Source: Pseudomonadota bacterium (GTDB taxonomy: Bacteria; Pseudomonadota; Alphaproteobacteria; Rhodobacterales; Rhodobacteraceae). From it: 64,000 nucleotides of DNA. Made by a program: the position numbers and the translations under genes. Under the pieces are notes generated by a model. That model had not been told where the DNA came from. It ran no database searches and saw only the letters and a list, made by a program, of their open reading frames with translations. Positions 48,044 to 57,331 of the stretch are shown piece after piece (the first letter of the stretch is position 1; each line of letters begins with the position of its first letter). Location of the stretch: contig JAIUPC010000007.1 in assembly GCA_020161655.1 (NCBI GenBank), positions 124,001 to 188,000 of the forward strand, read 5' to 3'.

Positions 48044-48942
48044 GCGGCACGGGACGCAGGGGCATCGTTCTGGCGGGCGGATCGGGGACGCGGCTTTACC
48101 CGATCACCCATGCGGTCTCAAAGCAGATGCTGCCGCTCTACGACAAGCCGATGATCTACTATCCCCTGTCGGCGCTGATGTTGGCCCGCATCCGCGAGGT
48201 GGCGATCATCTCCACCCCGCGCGACCTGCCGCAGTTCCGGGCGCTTCTCGGCGACGGTTCCGGCTGGGGTATGCGCTTCAACTATATCGAACAGCCCTCG
48301 CCCGACGGCCTCGCGCAGGCTTATCTGCTGGCGGAAGGGTTCCTTGACGGCCATCCCTCGGCCATGGTCCTTGGCGACAACGTCTTCTTCGGCGAAGGGC
48401 TGTCTTCCAAGCTCCGCGCGGCGGATGCGCGGGAAGCGGGCGGCACCGTCTTCGGCTACCGCGTCTCGGACCCGGAGCGCTACGGCGTGGTGGAGTTCGA
48501 CAAGGCCGGCAAGGTCCTCTCCATCGTCGAGAAACCGGAAAAGCCGAAAAGCAGCCATGCCGTCACCGGCATCTATTTCCTCGACGCCGAGGCCCCGGCG
48601 CGGGCCCGGTCGATCAAGCCCTCGGCAAGGGGGGAACTTGAGATCACCGATCTCCTGAACCAGTATCACCGCGACGGGCTTCTGAACGTGGAGACGCTGG
48701 GCCGCGGTTTTGCCTGGCTCGATACCGGCACGCATGAGAGCCTGCTCGAAGCCGCCGACTTCATCCGCACCATCGAGGACCGGCAGAACCTGAAAGTCGG
48801 CTGCCCGGAAGAGATCGCCTTCCTCAACGGCTGGATCAACGCCGATCAGCTCAGGGAACTGGCGCGGCCCTATCTCAAGACGCAATACGGTCGGTATCTG
48901 GCGCGGATCGCGGATGATCCGGATTTGTCAGAGGCGGAGTAG
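48040..48942 (+). CDS. rfbA: Glucose-1-phosphate thymidylyltransferase
   Basis: RmlA of 300 residues, first step of dTDP-rhamnose synthesis. [16 protein letters not shown] is the nucleotide loop; [17 protein letters not shown] and VLGDNVFFG follow, with [16 protein letters not shown] near the C-terminus. It is coupled to rfbD and ends before a structured repeat. Confidence 0.97.
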   Translation: MSGTGRRGIVLAGGSGTRLYPITHAVSKQMLPLYDKPMIYYPLSALMLARIREVAIISTPRDLPQFRALLGDGSGWGMRFNYIEQPSPDGLAQAYLLAEGFLDGHPSAMVLGDNVFFGEGLSSKLRAADAREAGGTVFGYRVSDPERYGVVEFDKAGKVLSIVEKPEKPKSSHAVTGIYFLDAEAPARARSIKPSARGELEITDLLNQYHRDGLLNVETLGRGFAWLDTGTHESLLEAADFIRTIEDRQNLKVGCPEEIAFLNGWINADQLRELARPYLKTQYGRYLARIADDPDLSEAE

Positions 48943-48980
48943 GGGCGGGGACGACTGACCTCGGGTTTGCAGCCCCGCGC

Positions 48981-49073
48981 AACAGAGGGTTGCGCCGGCC
49001 CGCGGGGTGGCGCCATCGCGCCGCCCCGTGGGGGCGGGCCGGCGCGGCCCGGTCGCTTTGGGCGACCGGGCGG
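48981..49073 (+). repeat. Structured 95-base repeat, copy 2
   Basis: Same family as 18169-18263. Outer stem GCCGGCCCGC / GCGGGCCGGC encloses GGGGTGGCGC-CATC-GCGCCGCCCC; then a perfect ten-base hairpin GCCCGGTCGC / GCGACCGGGC with loop TTTGG. It lies between the convergent rfbA and pxpA genes. Confidence 0.85.
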
Positions 49074-49097
49074 TGGAGAGGGTGGCGCCAAAGTAGC

Positions 49098-49838
49098 CTA
49101 GATCCCCGCCACCCTGTCCCCGCCCTTCTCCAGCACCGCCCGCAACTCCCGCGCCATCGCCACCGCGCCCGGCGTATCGCCATGGACGCAGATCGTGTCG
49201 ATGCGGGACGGGATGCGTTTGCCGGATGCCGTGATGATCGCCCCCTCCGCGATCATCGCCGCGATCCGCCGGGCTGCCTCGGCGCCGTCATGCAGCACCG
49301 CGCCGGGCTTGGAGCGGTCAAGGAGTGTCCCGTCTTCCTCATAGGCGCGGTCGGCGAAGATCTCGGCGGCATAGGCCGCGCCGAGTTCCACCGCCGCGCG
49401 CTCCATCTCTGTCGCGGCCTGCACCATCAGGATCAGGTCGCCCTGCACCTCAAGCGCCGCCCGATAACACGTCAGCGCCATCGTCCGGTCCGTCGCGGCC
49501 ATGTTCGACATGGCGCCATGCAGTTTCACATGGCGCAGCCGCCCGCCCGCCGCCTTCGCCATCGCCGCCCCGGCACCGACCTGATAGCGGATCAGGTTGG
49601 CGAGGCTTTCGGGCGGCAGCACCATCCGCCGCCGCCCGAAGCCCTCAAGGTCTGCAAAACCGGGATGTGCGCCGATGCCGACACCCTTCTCGACTGCCAG
49701 CCGCATCGTCCTCAGCATCGTGTCGGGATCGCCGGCATGAAACCCGCAGGCGACATTGGCCGAGGTCACGATCCCGAGCATCGCCGCATCGTCGCCCATG
49801 CCTTCGCCCATGTCGGCATTCAGGTCTACCCGTCTCAT
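49098..49838 (-). CDS. pxpA: 5-oxoprolinase subunit A (LamB/YcsF family)
   Basis: PxpA of 246 residues, subunit of the ATP-dependent 5-oxoprolinase PxpABC, which opens 5-oxoproline to glutamate. DLNADMGEG at the N-terminus and ANVACGFHAGDP, GAHPGFAD and CVHGDTPGAV are the YcsF signatures. Its start overlaps the pxpC stop by four bases (ATGA). Last gene of pxpBCA. Confidence 0.95.
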   Translation of the reverse strand: MRRVDLNADMGEGMGDDAAMLGIVTSANVACGFHAGDPDTMLRTMRLAVEKGVGIGAHPGFADLEGFGRRRMVLPPESLANLIRYQVGAGAAMAKAAGGRLRHVKLHGAMSNMAATDRTMALTCYRAALEVQGDLILMVQAATEMERAAVELGAAYAAEIFADRAYEEDGTLLDRSKPGAVLHDGAEAARRIAAMIAEGAIITASGKRIPSRIDTICVHGDTPGAVAMARELRAVLEKGGDRVAGI

Positions 49839-50842
49839 TCCTCGCCTCCTCCATCGGTCACGCCGCTGATCAACTGATACGAGAGAAGATCGGCCATCTC
49901 GCGCGGATCGCGCAAGAGCCGCCGTGTCGCCACCCGCAACTTCCCGCCCGGCCGCCGCGCCCGATGATCGGCCACCGCCTCCTCCAGCGTCACGAAACGG
50001 AACCTGAGCATGTCGCCGGGCGCCGCCTGCGCCACGATGGGCAGGTCGTCCGGCACCACGCTGGCGATGCGGGGGTAGCCGCCCATGGTCTGACATTCGG
50101 CCAGCAGAACGTAGGGCACCCCCTCGCCGGTCATCTGGATGTCGCCCGGCTCCACGATCTCGGACAGAAGGCTGCGCTGGCCTGACGTGGCGAAGGGCGC
50201 ACCGCCGGCCAGCCGCACCCCCTGCCGGTTGCCCGCGGCCTCGCGCCGGAAGACGGTCGCCTCGAACCGGGCGCGATCCTCTGGCGAAAACATCGAAGTC
50301 TGCGCCGTCGGCAGGACGCGGACCACGCCACCCCCGGCATGACCCCCGGCCGCAAGCCTCAGCCCCACGCCCGCGCCGCCGTCCGGCCCGATGGGCAGCC
50401 GGTCGCCGGCCGCGACGCAGCGCCCCAGCCCGGCAGTCAGATGCACCGAGCGACTGCCAAGGACCGGCTCCGTGGCGATGCCACCGCCGAGGCTGAGGTA
50501 GCCGTAGACGCCCGCCTCGACCGCGCCGATGCTCAGGCGCTGGCCGGGCAGGACCAGATGGCTCGCGTTCCAGACCAGCGGCGCGCCATCCAGAGCCGCA
50601 CGCATCGGCGCGCCGGTCAGGGCGATGCGCAACGGCTCCGTCACCGCGAAGGTGCCGCCGAACCCTGCCATCTCCAGCGCCGCCAGCCCCGGCCCCTGCC
50701 CCAGAAGCGCCGCACCTTCGGCGAGCGCCAATGTGTCCGCCGCCCCGCCCCGCGCAAGACCGAAGGCGAGGTAGCCCGTCCGCCCCTCGTCCTCGACCGT
50801 CACCTGAGGCCCGGCACTGAGGATCTCCAGCCCCCGGCTCAT
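49835..50842 (-). CDS. pxpC: 5-oxoprolinase subunit C (biotin-dependent carboxyltransferase-like)
   Basis: PxpC/KipA-type protein of 335 residues, begins EILSAGPQVTVEDEGRTGYL split by the family pattern, with FGLARGGAAD and YLSLGGGI. It combines with PxpB to form the catalytic part of 5-oxoprolinase. Overlaps both pxpB and pxpA by four bases, showing a coupled operon. Confidence 0.93.
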   Translation of the reverse strand: MSRGLEILSAGPQVTVEDEGRTGYLAFGLARGGAADTLALAEGAALLGQGPGLAALEMAGFGGTFAVTEPLRIALTGAPMRAALDGAPLVWNASHLVLPGQRLSIGAVEAGVYGYLSLGGGIATEPVLGSRSVHLTAGLGRCVAAGDRLPIGPDGGAGVGLRLAAGGHAGGGVVRVLPTAQTSMFSPEDRARFEATVFRREAAGNRQGVRLAGGAPFATSGQRSLLSEIVEPGDIQMTGEGVPYVLLAECQTMGGYPRIASVVPDDLPIVAQAAPGDMLRFRFVTLEEAVADHRARRPGGKLRVATRRLLRDPREMADLLSYQLISGVTDGGGEE

Positions 50843-51579
50843 GCCAATACCGCCTCGACCAAGGCGCCACCGCCCTCCGGGTCGCGGGCATTAAGCGCCC
50901 GTAACTCCTCCTGCCCCACTGGCCTCAGCCGCACCTCGTCGCCGGGGCGAAGCAGGAACGGCTCCGCAGCACCGGGGCGGAAGCCGCGAAAGCCGGTCTG
51001 GCCGACATGCCACCAGCCGGTCGGCGTATCGGTCGGAAAGATGATCGCCTGCCGCACGGCAACGACGATCCCGCCTTGGGGAACCTTCGGCGTCAGCCCG
51101 GCCTTGCGTGGAATGTCCCAGCGTTCCGGCAGGATGCCCATGTAGGGCAGGCCCGGCGCAAAGCCGATCGCCATGACCCGAAGTGACTGCGTCACCAGAT
51201 CGGCCAGGGCTTCCTTCGCGCCGAGGTCCACCGCCGCCGCCACCGCATCGAGGTCGGGGCCGCTCGTGCCGCCGAAAACCGCCGGAATGGTCCAGCGCCG
51301 AGCGGATGCCACCGCGTCGGAGGCCTCCCCGTCGACAAGCCCCCTCAACCGCGCCTCGATGGCCCCGTGATCGGCCCGCAAGGGATCGAGCCTCAGGTAG
51401 ACGCCACCGAGCGAGGGCGCCACCTCCTCCACACCCTCCGGCAGGGCCGCGGCAAGCCGCGCGCCAAAGTCCAGTGACCGACGGTTGGCAGGACCGTCCA
51501 GCCGGTCCGAGAATTGCACGAGAATCCCGGACAGCCCCATCCTGAGGATGCGCGGCGGCGCCTGCCCTGCCTGTTCCAT
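50839..51579 (-). CDS. pxpB: 5-oxoprolinase subunit B (KipI family)
   Basis: PxpB/KipI-type allophanate-hydrolase-like subunit of 246 residues, with IGFAPGLPYMGILP, TPKVPQGGIVVA and IFPTDTPTGWWHVG, all conserved in the family. Start choice is uncertain: ATG 51579 has a weak ribosome-binding site, and the frame extends to 51645. Confidence 0.92.
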   Translation of the reverse strand: MEQAGQAPPRILRMGLSGILVQFSDRLDGPANRRSLDFGARLAAALPEGVEEVAPSLGGVYLRLDPLRADHGAIEARLRGLVDGEASDAVASARRWTIPAVFGGTSGPDLDAVAAAVDLGAKEALADLVTQSLRVMAIGFAPGLPYMGILPERWDIPRKAGLTPKVPQGGIVVAVRQAIIFPTDTPTGWWHVGQTGFRGFRPGAAEPFLLRPGDEVRLRPVGQEELRALNARDPEGGGALVEAVLA

Positions 51580-51675
51580 CGGCGTGACTTTGCCTATTAA
51601 TTGACCCAACGGCAGCAGTTCAGCGGAAGCGCCGCCGGGACGCAAGCTTCAAGGTCAGAAAAACCTGACTGGCAT

Positions 51676-51695
51676 ATTGAACTTTCGCGTTCAAT
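51676..51695. promoter_or_regulatory. Operator-like palindrome before the RND genes
   Basis: ATTGAAC-TTTCGC-GTTCAAT: perfect seven-base arms, the style of TetR- or MarR-type operators, 93-112 bases before the adaptor gene. A second, weaker inverted repeat, GTCAG-N6-CTGAC, lies at 51654-51669. No regulator gene adjoins. Confidence 0.5.
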
Positions 51696-51787
51696 TGCTT
51701 GGTTGTATAGGAACGGCGCAGGATTTCAGGATACGCCGCCGGTGACCGCGCGAGTCGTGCGGCCGGCGCAACTTCGGGGCGAATGAG

Positions 51788-52939
51788 ATGTCTTCTCGGT
51801 TCAGGGTCCACCGGCTTGCCGCCATTGTCGTGCTGATCGCAGCGGGGCTGTGGATCGGCACAGGCCATTTTGCCTCCGTCGGCAGCGAGGAAGCGCAAGC
51901 CGCGCAGCCCGCCGGGGCCGATGCCGCCGATGGGGCTGAAGCCCCGCCAGCCGACGCCAAGCCCTTGCGCACGGTCGCGGTGGTGACCCCCTGGTTCACC
52001 GACCATGCACGCGAGATCCGCATTTCCGGCGTGACCGATGCCGACAAGCGCTCGGTCCTCGCCGCCCGCACTGACGGCGTCATCCGCACGCTTCCCGTCC
52101 GTCAGGGCGACACGGTCAAGGCGGGTGCCGCCGTCATGGACACCGAAGGCCCCGAACTGGTGGCCGCCGTCGCCATGGCCGAAGCGGCGCTGACCCAGCG
52201 CCAGCAGGAAGTCGACGTGGCCGAGAAGCTTTTCAAAAGCGGCAACACCGCCGAGCTTCAGCTTATCGGCCAGCGTGCCGCCCTTGCCGCGGCCGAGGCC
52301 CAGCTCAGCCAGGCCAAGGCGCGCGCCGATCAGCTGACCGTCCGCGCTCCCTTTGCCGGTGTCCTCGACAGCGTCGATGTGGAGCTTGGCGAATGGGTGC
52401 AGACCGGTACGCCCGTCGCCACGCTCCTCTCGCTCGATCCGATCGTGGTCCGCGCGGAGGTGAGCGAGCTGGACGTGGGTCATGTGAAGATTGGCGACAG
52501 CGCCGCGCTGCGGCTCGTCAACGGCACCGAACTCAAGGGCACCGTCCGCCACCTCTGGCGCGAGGCCTCGGTGGCCACCCGCACCTATCCGGTCGAGATC
52601 ACCCTGCCCAACCCGGACCGCAAGATCCCCGTCGGCATGACGACGGAGGTTCGCCTCTACACCGCATCGGTCAAGGCGGTGACGGTGCCGCGGTCGATCA
52701 TCACGCTGTCCGAGGAAGGCGAGCTTGGCTTGCGTGTCATCGACAAGGACGACATCGCCCGTTTCGCCTCGGTCGAGATGATCGACGACACGCCCGAGGG
52801 GCTGGTCCTTGCCGGCATACCCGAAGGCGTGCGCATCGTCGTTTCGGGCCAGGACCTTGTGTCCGAAGGCGAGAAGGTCAAGCCGGAAGACGTGACGGCT
52901 GAGGCGAAAGCCGCAATGGAAGCCGGACTCCAGCAATGA
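51788..52939 (+). CDS. RND efflux periplasmic adaptor (membrane fusion) protein
   Basis: HlyD/AcrA-type adaptor of 383 residues. An N-terminal membrane anchor (about residues 10-25) is followed by a lipoyl-like half (IRTLPVRQGDTVKAGA), a helical hairpin (about 110-180, ALTQRQQEVDVAEKLF), second lipoyl half (VRAPFAGVLDSVDVELGEW) and a beta-barrel domain. It links the inner-membrane pump to an outer-membrane channel. Overlaps the pump gene by four bases; no channel gene is nearby. Confidence 0.93.
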   Translation: MSSRFRVHRLAAIVVLIAAGLWIGTGHFASVGSEEAQAAQPAGADAADGAEAPPADAKPLRTVAVVTPWFTDHAREIRISGVTDADKRSVLAARTDGVIRTLPVRQGDTVKAGAAVMDTEGPELVAAVAMAEAALTQRQQEVDVAEKLFKSGNTAELQLIGQRAALAAAEAQLSQAKARADQLTVRAPFAGVLDSVDVELGEWVQTGTPVATLLSLDPIVVRAEVSELDVGHVKIGDSAALRLVNGTELKGTVRHLWREASVATRTYPVEITLPNPDRKIPVGMTTEVRLYTASVKAVTVPRSIITLSEEGELGLRVIDKDDIARFASVEMIDDTPEGLVLAGIPEGVRIVVSGQDLVSEGEKVKPEDVTAEAKAAMEAGLQQ

Positions 52940-55900
52940 AACTGGTCGAGACGGCGATCAACAACGCGCGGCTGACGATCTGCGTCCTTCTCTTCCTGAT
53001 GCTTGCCGGCGCGCAGGCCTATATCGCGATCCCGAAGGAAGCCGAACCCGACATCCCGATCCCGATCATCTATGTCAGCATGTCCTATCAGGGGATTTCG
53101 CCCGAAGACAGCGAACGCCTGCTTCTCCGCCCGATGGAAACCTCGCTGAAGTCGATCAGCGGGATCAAGGAAATGCGCTCCACCGCCTATCAGGGCGGCG
53201 GCAACGTCCTCATCGAGTTTCAGGCCGGCGCCAATCTCCCGAAGGCGCTTGAGGACGTGCGCTCCAAGGTATCGCAGGCCAAGCGCGACCTGCCCGACGG
53301 CACCGATGAGCCGACGGTGAACGAGGTCAACATCTCGGAATTCCCGGTCCTCGTCGTGACACTTTCGGGCGACGTGCCTGCACGCGTCCTGTTCAAGGCC
53401 GGGCGCGAGCTTCGCGACCGCATCGAAGAGGTGCCTGGCGTGCTGGATGCCGCCCTCCAGGGTGTCCATGACGATCAGGTCGAGGTCATCATCGACCCGG
53501 CGAAGATCAATACCTACGGCCTCCGGCTCGATACGCTGATCCAGGGCGTCGCCGCCAACAACCAGCTCATCGCAGCCGGCGCGCTCGAAGGCAGCAAGGG
53601 GCGCTACGCGATCAAGGTGCCGGCGCTGATCGAATCCTTCGAGGACATCGCCAACCTGCCCGTCATCTCGAACGGCACTGCGGTCGTCCGCGCCAGAGAC
53701 CTCGCCTCGATCCGCAACACCTCGAAAGACCCCGAGACGATCACCCGGCTTGACGGCAAGCCCGCCATCGCCATCGAGGTGTCGAAGCGCACCGGTTCCA
53801 ACCTTGTCGAAACCGTCGATGCGGTGAAGGCCGTGACCGAGGCGTTCCAGAAGACGATGCCCGAAGGCTCTGTCGTGGCCTTCAGCCAGGACAAGTCGAC
53901 GACGATCCGCCAGCTGCTTGCCGATCTTCAGAACTCTGTCCTGACCGCCGTCATCCTCGTCTTCATCGTCATTCTCTTCGCGCTTTCGGGCCGCGCGTCG
54001 ATCCTGATCGGCCTCGCGATTCCGGCCTCGTTCCTGATCGGCATCCTCGGGCTGCAACTGGCCGGGCTGACGGTGAACATCGTCGTCCTCTTCAGCCTGA
54101 TCCTTGCGGTCGGCATGCTCGTCGATGACGCCATCATCGTCACCGAATATGCCGAACGCCGCATGTCCGAAGGCATGGACAAGCGCGAGGCCTTCGCCAT
54201 GGCCTCGCACAAGATGACCGGCCCGGTGATCGCCGCCACCGCGACCCGCGTCGCCGCCTTCTCGCCGCTCCTCTTCTGGCCGGGCATTGTCGGCGAATTC
54301 ATGAAATACATGCCGATCACGCTGATCGCGACGCTTTCGGCCTCGCTCGTCTATGCGCTGATCTTCGCCCCCACCATCGGCGCGATCATCGCCAAGCCGG
54401 TGCATGAGGAAGACCGGGGACGCGACAGCCTCTACATGCGCTTCGTCGGCCGCGCCATCCGCCATCCCTGGCTCGTCACCGTGACGGCCATCGGCCTTCT
54501 GGTCGCGGTGCCCTTCGCCTATGGCACCTACGGCAAGGGCGTCGAGTTCTTCCCCAATGTCGAACCCGAATACGGCCTTCTTTACGTCCATGCCCGCGGC
54601 AACCTCTCCATTGACGAGAAGGATGCGCTGGTGCGGCAGGCCGAGAACCGCATTATCGGCTGGCCCGGCATCAAGACCGTCTACACCCGCTCCGGCAAGG
54701 CCGGCGGCGGTGGCAATGAGGTCGCGGCGGACGTGGTCGGCGTCATCCAGTACGAATTCGTCGACTGGCGCGAACGGCAATCGGCCAACGACATCCTCAC
54801 CGGCCTCCGCGAGGCGATGACGGGTATTCCCGGCGCGGACATCGAAGTGTCGGTGCCGGAAGGCGGCCCGCCGACCGGCAAGGCGATCCAGATCCGGCTT
54901 TCCGCCGACGACCCCTCGGGCCTCAACGATGTGGCGAAGTCTGTCGCGACAGAGCTTCGCAAGATCCCCGACGTGATCGACATCGACGACGGCCTGCCGC
55001 CGCCCGGCGTCGACTGGGAGCTGAAGGTCGACCGCGCTGCCGCCGCCCGCTTCGGCGTCTCGCCGGGGGCGGTCGGGGCGGTCGTGCTCCTTGTCACCGA
55101 GGGGCTGAAGCTTTCGGACTACCGCCCCGCCGGTTCCGACGATGCCGTCGACATCGTCCTGCGCCTGCCGCCGGAAAACCGCACCATCTCCGCCCTCGAC
55201 CAGCTCCGCATCGAAACCGCGCTGGGTCCGGTGCCCCTGTCGAACTTCATTACCCGCGAGGCGGCGCCGACGACCGGCACCCTGACCCGGATCGACGCCA
55301 GCCGCACCGTGACGGTGCAGGCCAACATCCGCGAGGGCGTGCAGGCCGACCCGATCCGCCAGATCATCACCGAGAAACTGACCGAGGCCGATCTCGCCGC
55401 CAAGGGCATCCGCTGGCGCCTGGCCGGCGAGGATGAGGAACAGGCCGCCGCCGGCGCCTTCCTCGGCAAGGCCTTCGGCGCGGCGCTGTTCCTGATCTTC
55501 CTGGTGCTTCTGGCGCAGTTCAACAACTTCGTCTCTGTCGGGCTGATCTTCTCCGCCGTGATCATGTCGACCATCGGCGTCTTCCTTGGCCTCATGATCA
55601 TGGGCCAGCCCTTCGGCATCGTCATGACCGGCATCGGCATCATTGCCCTGGCCGGGGTCGTGGTGAACAACAACATCGTTCTCATCGACACCTACGACAC
55701 CTTGCGCCGCGAGGGGATGCCGAAGGTCGAGGCGATCCTTGAAACCTGCCACGAACGCGCCCGCCCCGTGGTCCTGACCGCGCTGACCGCGATCCTCGGC
55801 GTGCTGCCCATCGCCTTCGGCCTCAACCTCGAACTGATGAACCACGAGACGACCATCGGCGCGCCATCGACCCAGTGGTGGATCTCGCTTTCCTCGGCCA

Positions 55901-56055
55901 TCGTCTACGGCCTCGCCTTCGCGACGATCCTGACGCTTGTGGTGACGCCCTCGCTTCTGATGCTGACCTCGCGCGACACGCCGGCGGCTGAGCGGCGGCA
56001 GCGGGGCGGCTGGCTCTCGCGTCTCTGGCGGCGGAGCGCCACGCCGGCAGAATGA
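52936..56055 (+). CDS. RND family efflux permease
   Basis: Inner-membrane proton-driven pump of 1039 residues, AcrB/MexB superfamily (HAE-type). Helix 1 lies at about residues 10-28, and the TM4 proton-relay aspartates are in VGMLVDDAIIVTEYAERRM near residue 395; AGVVVNNNIVLIDTYDTLRREG is the matching repeat in TM10. Two large periplasmic loops are present. Substrate range is not readable. Coupled to the adaptor. Confidence 0.95.
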   Translation: MKLVETAINNARLTICVLLFLMLAGAQAYIAIPKEAEPDIPIPIIYVSMSYQGISPEDSERLLLRPMETSLKSISGIKEMRSTAYQGGGNVLIEFQAGANLPKALEDVRSKVSQAKRDLPDGTDEPTVNEVNISEFPVLVVTLSGDVPARVLFKAGRELRDRIEEVPGVLDAALQGVHDDQVEVIIDPAKINTYGLRLDTLIQGVAANNQLIAAGALEGSKGRYAIKVPALIESFEDIANLPVISNGTAVVRARDLASIRNTSKDPETITRLDGKPAIAIEVSKRTGSNLVETVDAVKAVTEAFQKTMPEGSVVAFSQDKSTTIRQLLADLQNSVLTAVILVFIVILFALSGRASILIGLAIPASFLIGILGLQLAGLTVNIVVLFSLILAVGMLVDDAIIVTEYAERRMSEGMDKREAFAMASHKMTGPVIAATATRVAAFSPLLFWPGIVGEFMKYMPITLIATLSASLVYALIFAPTIGAIIAKPVHEEDRGRDSLYMRFVGRAIRHPWLVTVTAIGLLVAVPFAYGTYGKGVEFFPNVEPEYGLLYVHARGNLSIDEKDALVRQAENRIIGWPGIKTVYTRSGKAGGGGNEVAADVVGVIQYEFVDWRERQSANDILTGLREAMTGIPGADIEVSVPEGGPPTGKAIQIRLSADDPSGLNDVAKSVATELRKIPDVIDIDDGLPPPGVDWELKVDRAAAARFGVSPGAVGAVVLLVTEGLKLSDYRPAGSDDAVDIVLRLPPENRTISALDQLRIETALGPVPLSNFITREAAPTTGTLTRIDASRTVTVQANIREGVQADPIRQIITEKLTEADLAAKGIRWRLAGEDEEQAAAGAFLGKAFGAALFLIFLVLLAQFNNFVSVGLIFSAVIMSTIGVFLGLMIMGQPFGIVMTGIGIIALAGVVVNNNIVLIDTYDTLRREGMPKVEAILETCHERARPVVLTALTAILGVLPIAFGLNLELMNHETTIGAPSTQWWISLSSAIVYGLAFATILTLVVTPSLLMLTSRDTPAAERRQRGGWLSRLWRRSATPAE

Positions 56056-56122
56056 GCGTGCTAGACTGAACCCGGCGGCGCCGCCTCATCGGTCGCCCGC
56101 CTTTCCAGCAGGGAGCAAGACC

Positions 56123-57199
56123 ATGGGCATCCGCAGAACCGAAGGCCGCGGCCGGCTTTACGAGTCGATCCTCGACACCGTGGGCGACACCCCGGTCATC
56201 CGCATCAACCGGATCGCGCCCGCAGGCGTCACCGTCTATGTGAAGGCCGAGGCCTTCAACCCCGCGGCTTCCGTCAAGGACCGCCTCGCGCTCAACATCA
56301 TCGAGGCGGCGGAGCGCGAGGGCAAGTTGAAGCCCGGCCAGACGGTGGTGGAGGCGACCTCGGGCAATACCGGCATCGGTCTTGCCATGGTCTGCGCCGC
56401 CAAGGGCTATCCCCTTGTCGTGACGATGGCCGACAGCTTCTCGGTCGAACGGCGGCGCCTGATGCGCTTCCTTGGCGCCAAGGTGGTCCTGACACCCCGC
56501 GCGCTGAAGGGCTTCGGCATGTATTCGAAGGCCAGGGAACTGGCCGAAAAGAACGGCTGGTTCCTCGCCAGCCAGTTCGAGACGAAGGCCAATGCCGATA
56601 TCCACGAAAGCACCACGGCGCAGGAAATCCTCGGCGACTTCAAGGGCCAGAGGCTCGATTACTTCGTTTCCGGCTATGGCACCGGCGGCACGGTGACGGG
56701 CGTGGGCCGGGTGCTGCGGAAGGAACGGCCCGAGGTGAAGATCATCCTGACGGAACCCGCCAATGCCGCGCTCATCTCATCCGGCAAGGCCCAAGACCGT
56801 ACCGGCGACGGCAACCCGGCCGGCAGCCATCCGGCGTTTGAGCCGCACCCGATTCAGGGCTGGACCCCGGATTTCATCCCGCTGGTGCTGCAAGAGGCGC
56901 TCGACCGCAAGTTCTATGACGATCTCATTCCGGTCCCCGGCCCCGAAGGCATCGCTTGGTCGAAGCGCCTTGCTGCCGAGGAAGGCATCTTCACCGGCAT
57001 CTCCGGCGGCGCGACCTTTGCCGTGGCGATGCGGATCGCGGAAAAGGCGCCGAAGGGTTCGGTGATCCTCGCCGTCCTGCCCGACACGGGGGAACGCTAC
57101 CTCTCGACGCCGCTCTTCGAGGGCATCGCCGAAGGCATGACCGAGGAAGAAGCGGAACTGTCCCGCTCCACGCCCACGGCGCAGATGGCGGCGGAGTAA
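56123..57199 (+). CDS. cysK: Cysteine synthase A
   Basis: PLP-dependent O-acetylserine sulfhydrylase of 358 residues. GDTPVIRINRI, NPAASVKDRLALNII (PLP lysine), EATSGNTGIGLAMV, GYGTGGTVTGVGRVL and GISGGATFAVAMR are the CysK signatures. It is longer than most (about 310-345) owing to an acidic C-terminal tail and an N-terminal extension. ATG at 56123 follows AGGGAGCAAG. Confidence 0.94.
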   Translation: MGIRRTEGRGRLYESILDTVGDTPVIRINRIAPAGVTVYVKAEAFNPAASVKDRLALNIIEAAEREGKLKPGQTVVEATSGNTGIGLAMVCAAKGYPLVVTMADSFSVERRRLMRFLGAKVVLTPRALKGFGMYSKARELAEKNGWFLASQFETKANADIHESTTAQEILGDFKGQRLDYFVSGYGTGGTVTGVGRVLRKERPEVKIILTEPANAALISSGKAQDRTGDGNPAGSHPAFEPHPIQGWTPDFIPLVLQEALDRKFYDDLIPVPGPEGIAWSKRLAAEEGIFTGISGGATFAVAMRIAEKAPKGSVILAVLPDTGERYLSTPLFEGIAEGMTEEEAELSRSTPTAQMAAE

Positions 57200-57220
57200 C
57201 GGGGCGCAGGATTTGCCCCC

Positions 57221-57312
57221 CGCCCGGTCGCCCAAAGCGACCGGGCCGCGCCGGCCCGCCCCCACGGGGCGGCGCGATGGCGCCACCCCGCGGGCCGTCG
57301 CAGCCCTCCGTT
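57221..57312 (-). repeat. Structured 95-base repeat, copy 3
   Basis: Inverted copy of the family at 18169 and 48981, nearly identical to copy 2. It lies between the convergent cysK and DEAD-box helicase genes, as the other copies lie between convergent genes. Confidence 0.85.
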
Positions 57313-57331
57313 GCGGATTGGATAAGCCCGC

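Noticed and set aside
52657-55845. 1062-codon open frame on the minus strand
   Set aside because: Mirror frame of the RND permease gene, whose own translation is unmistakable; repetitive His/Asp/Arg-rich composition.
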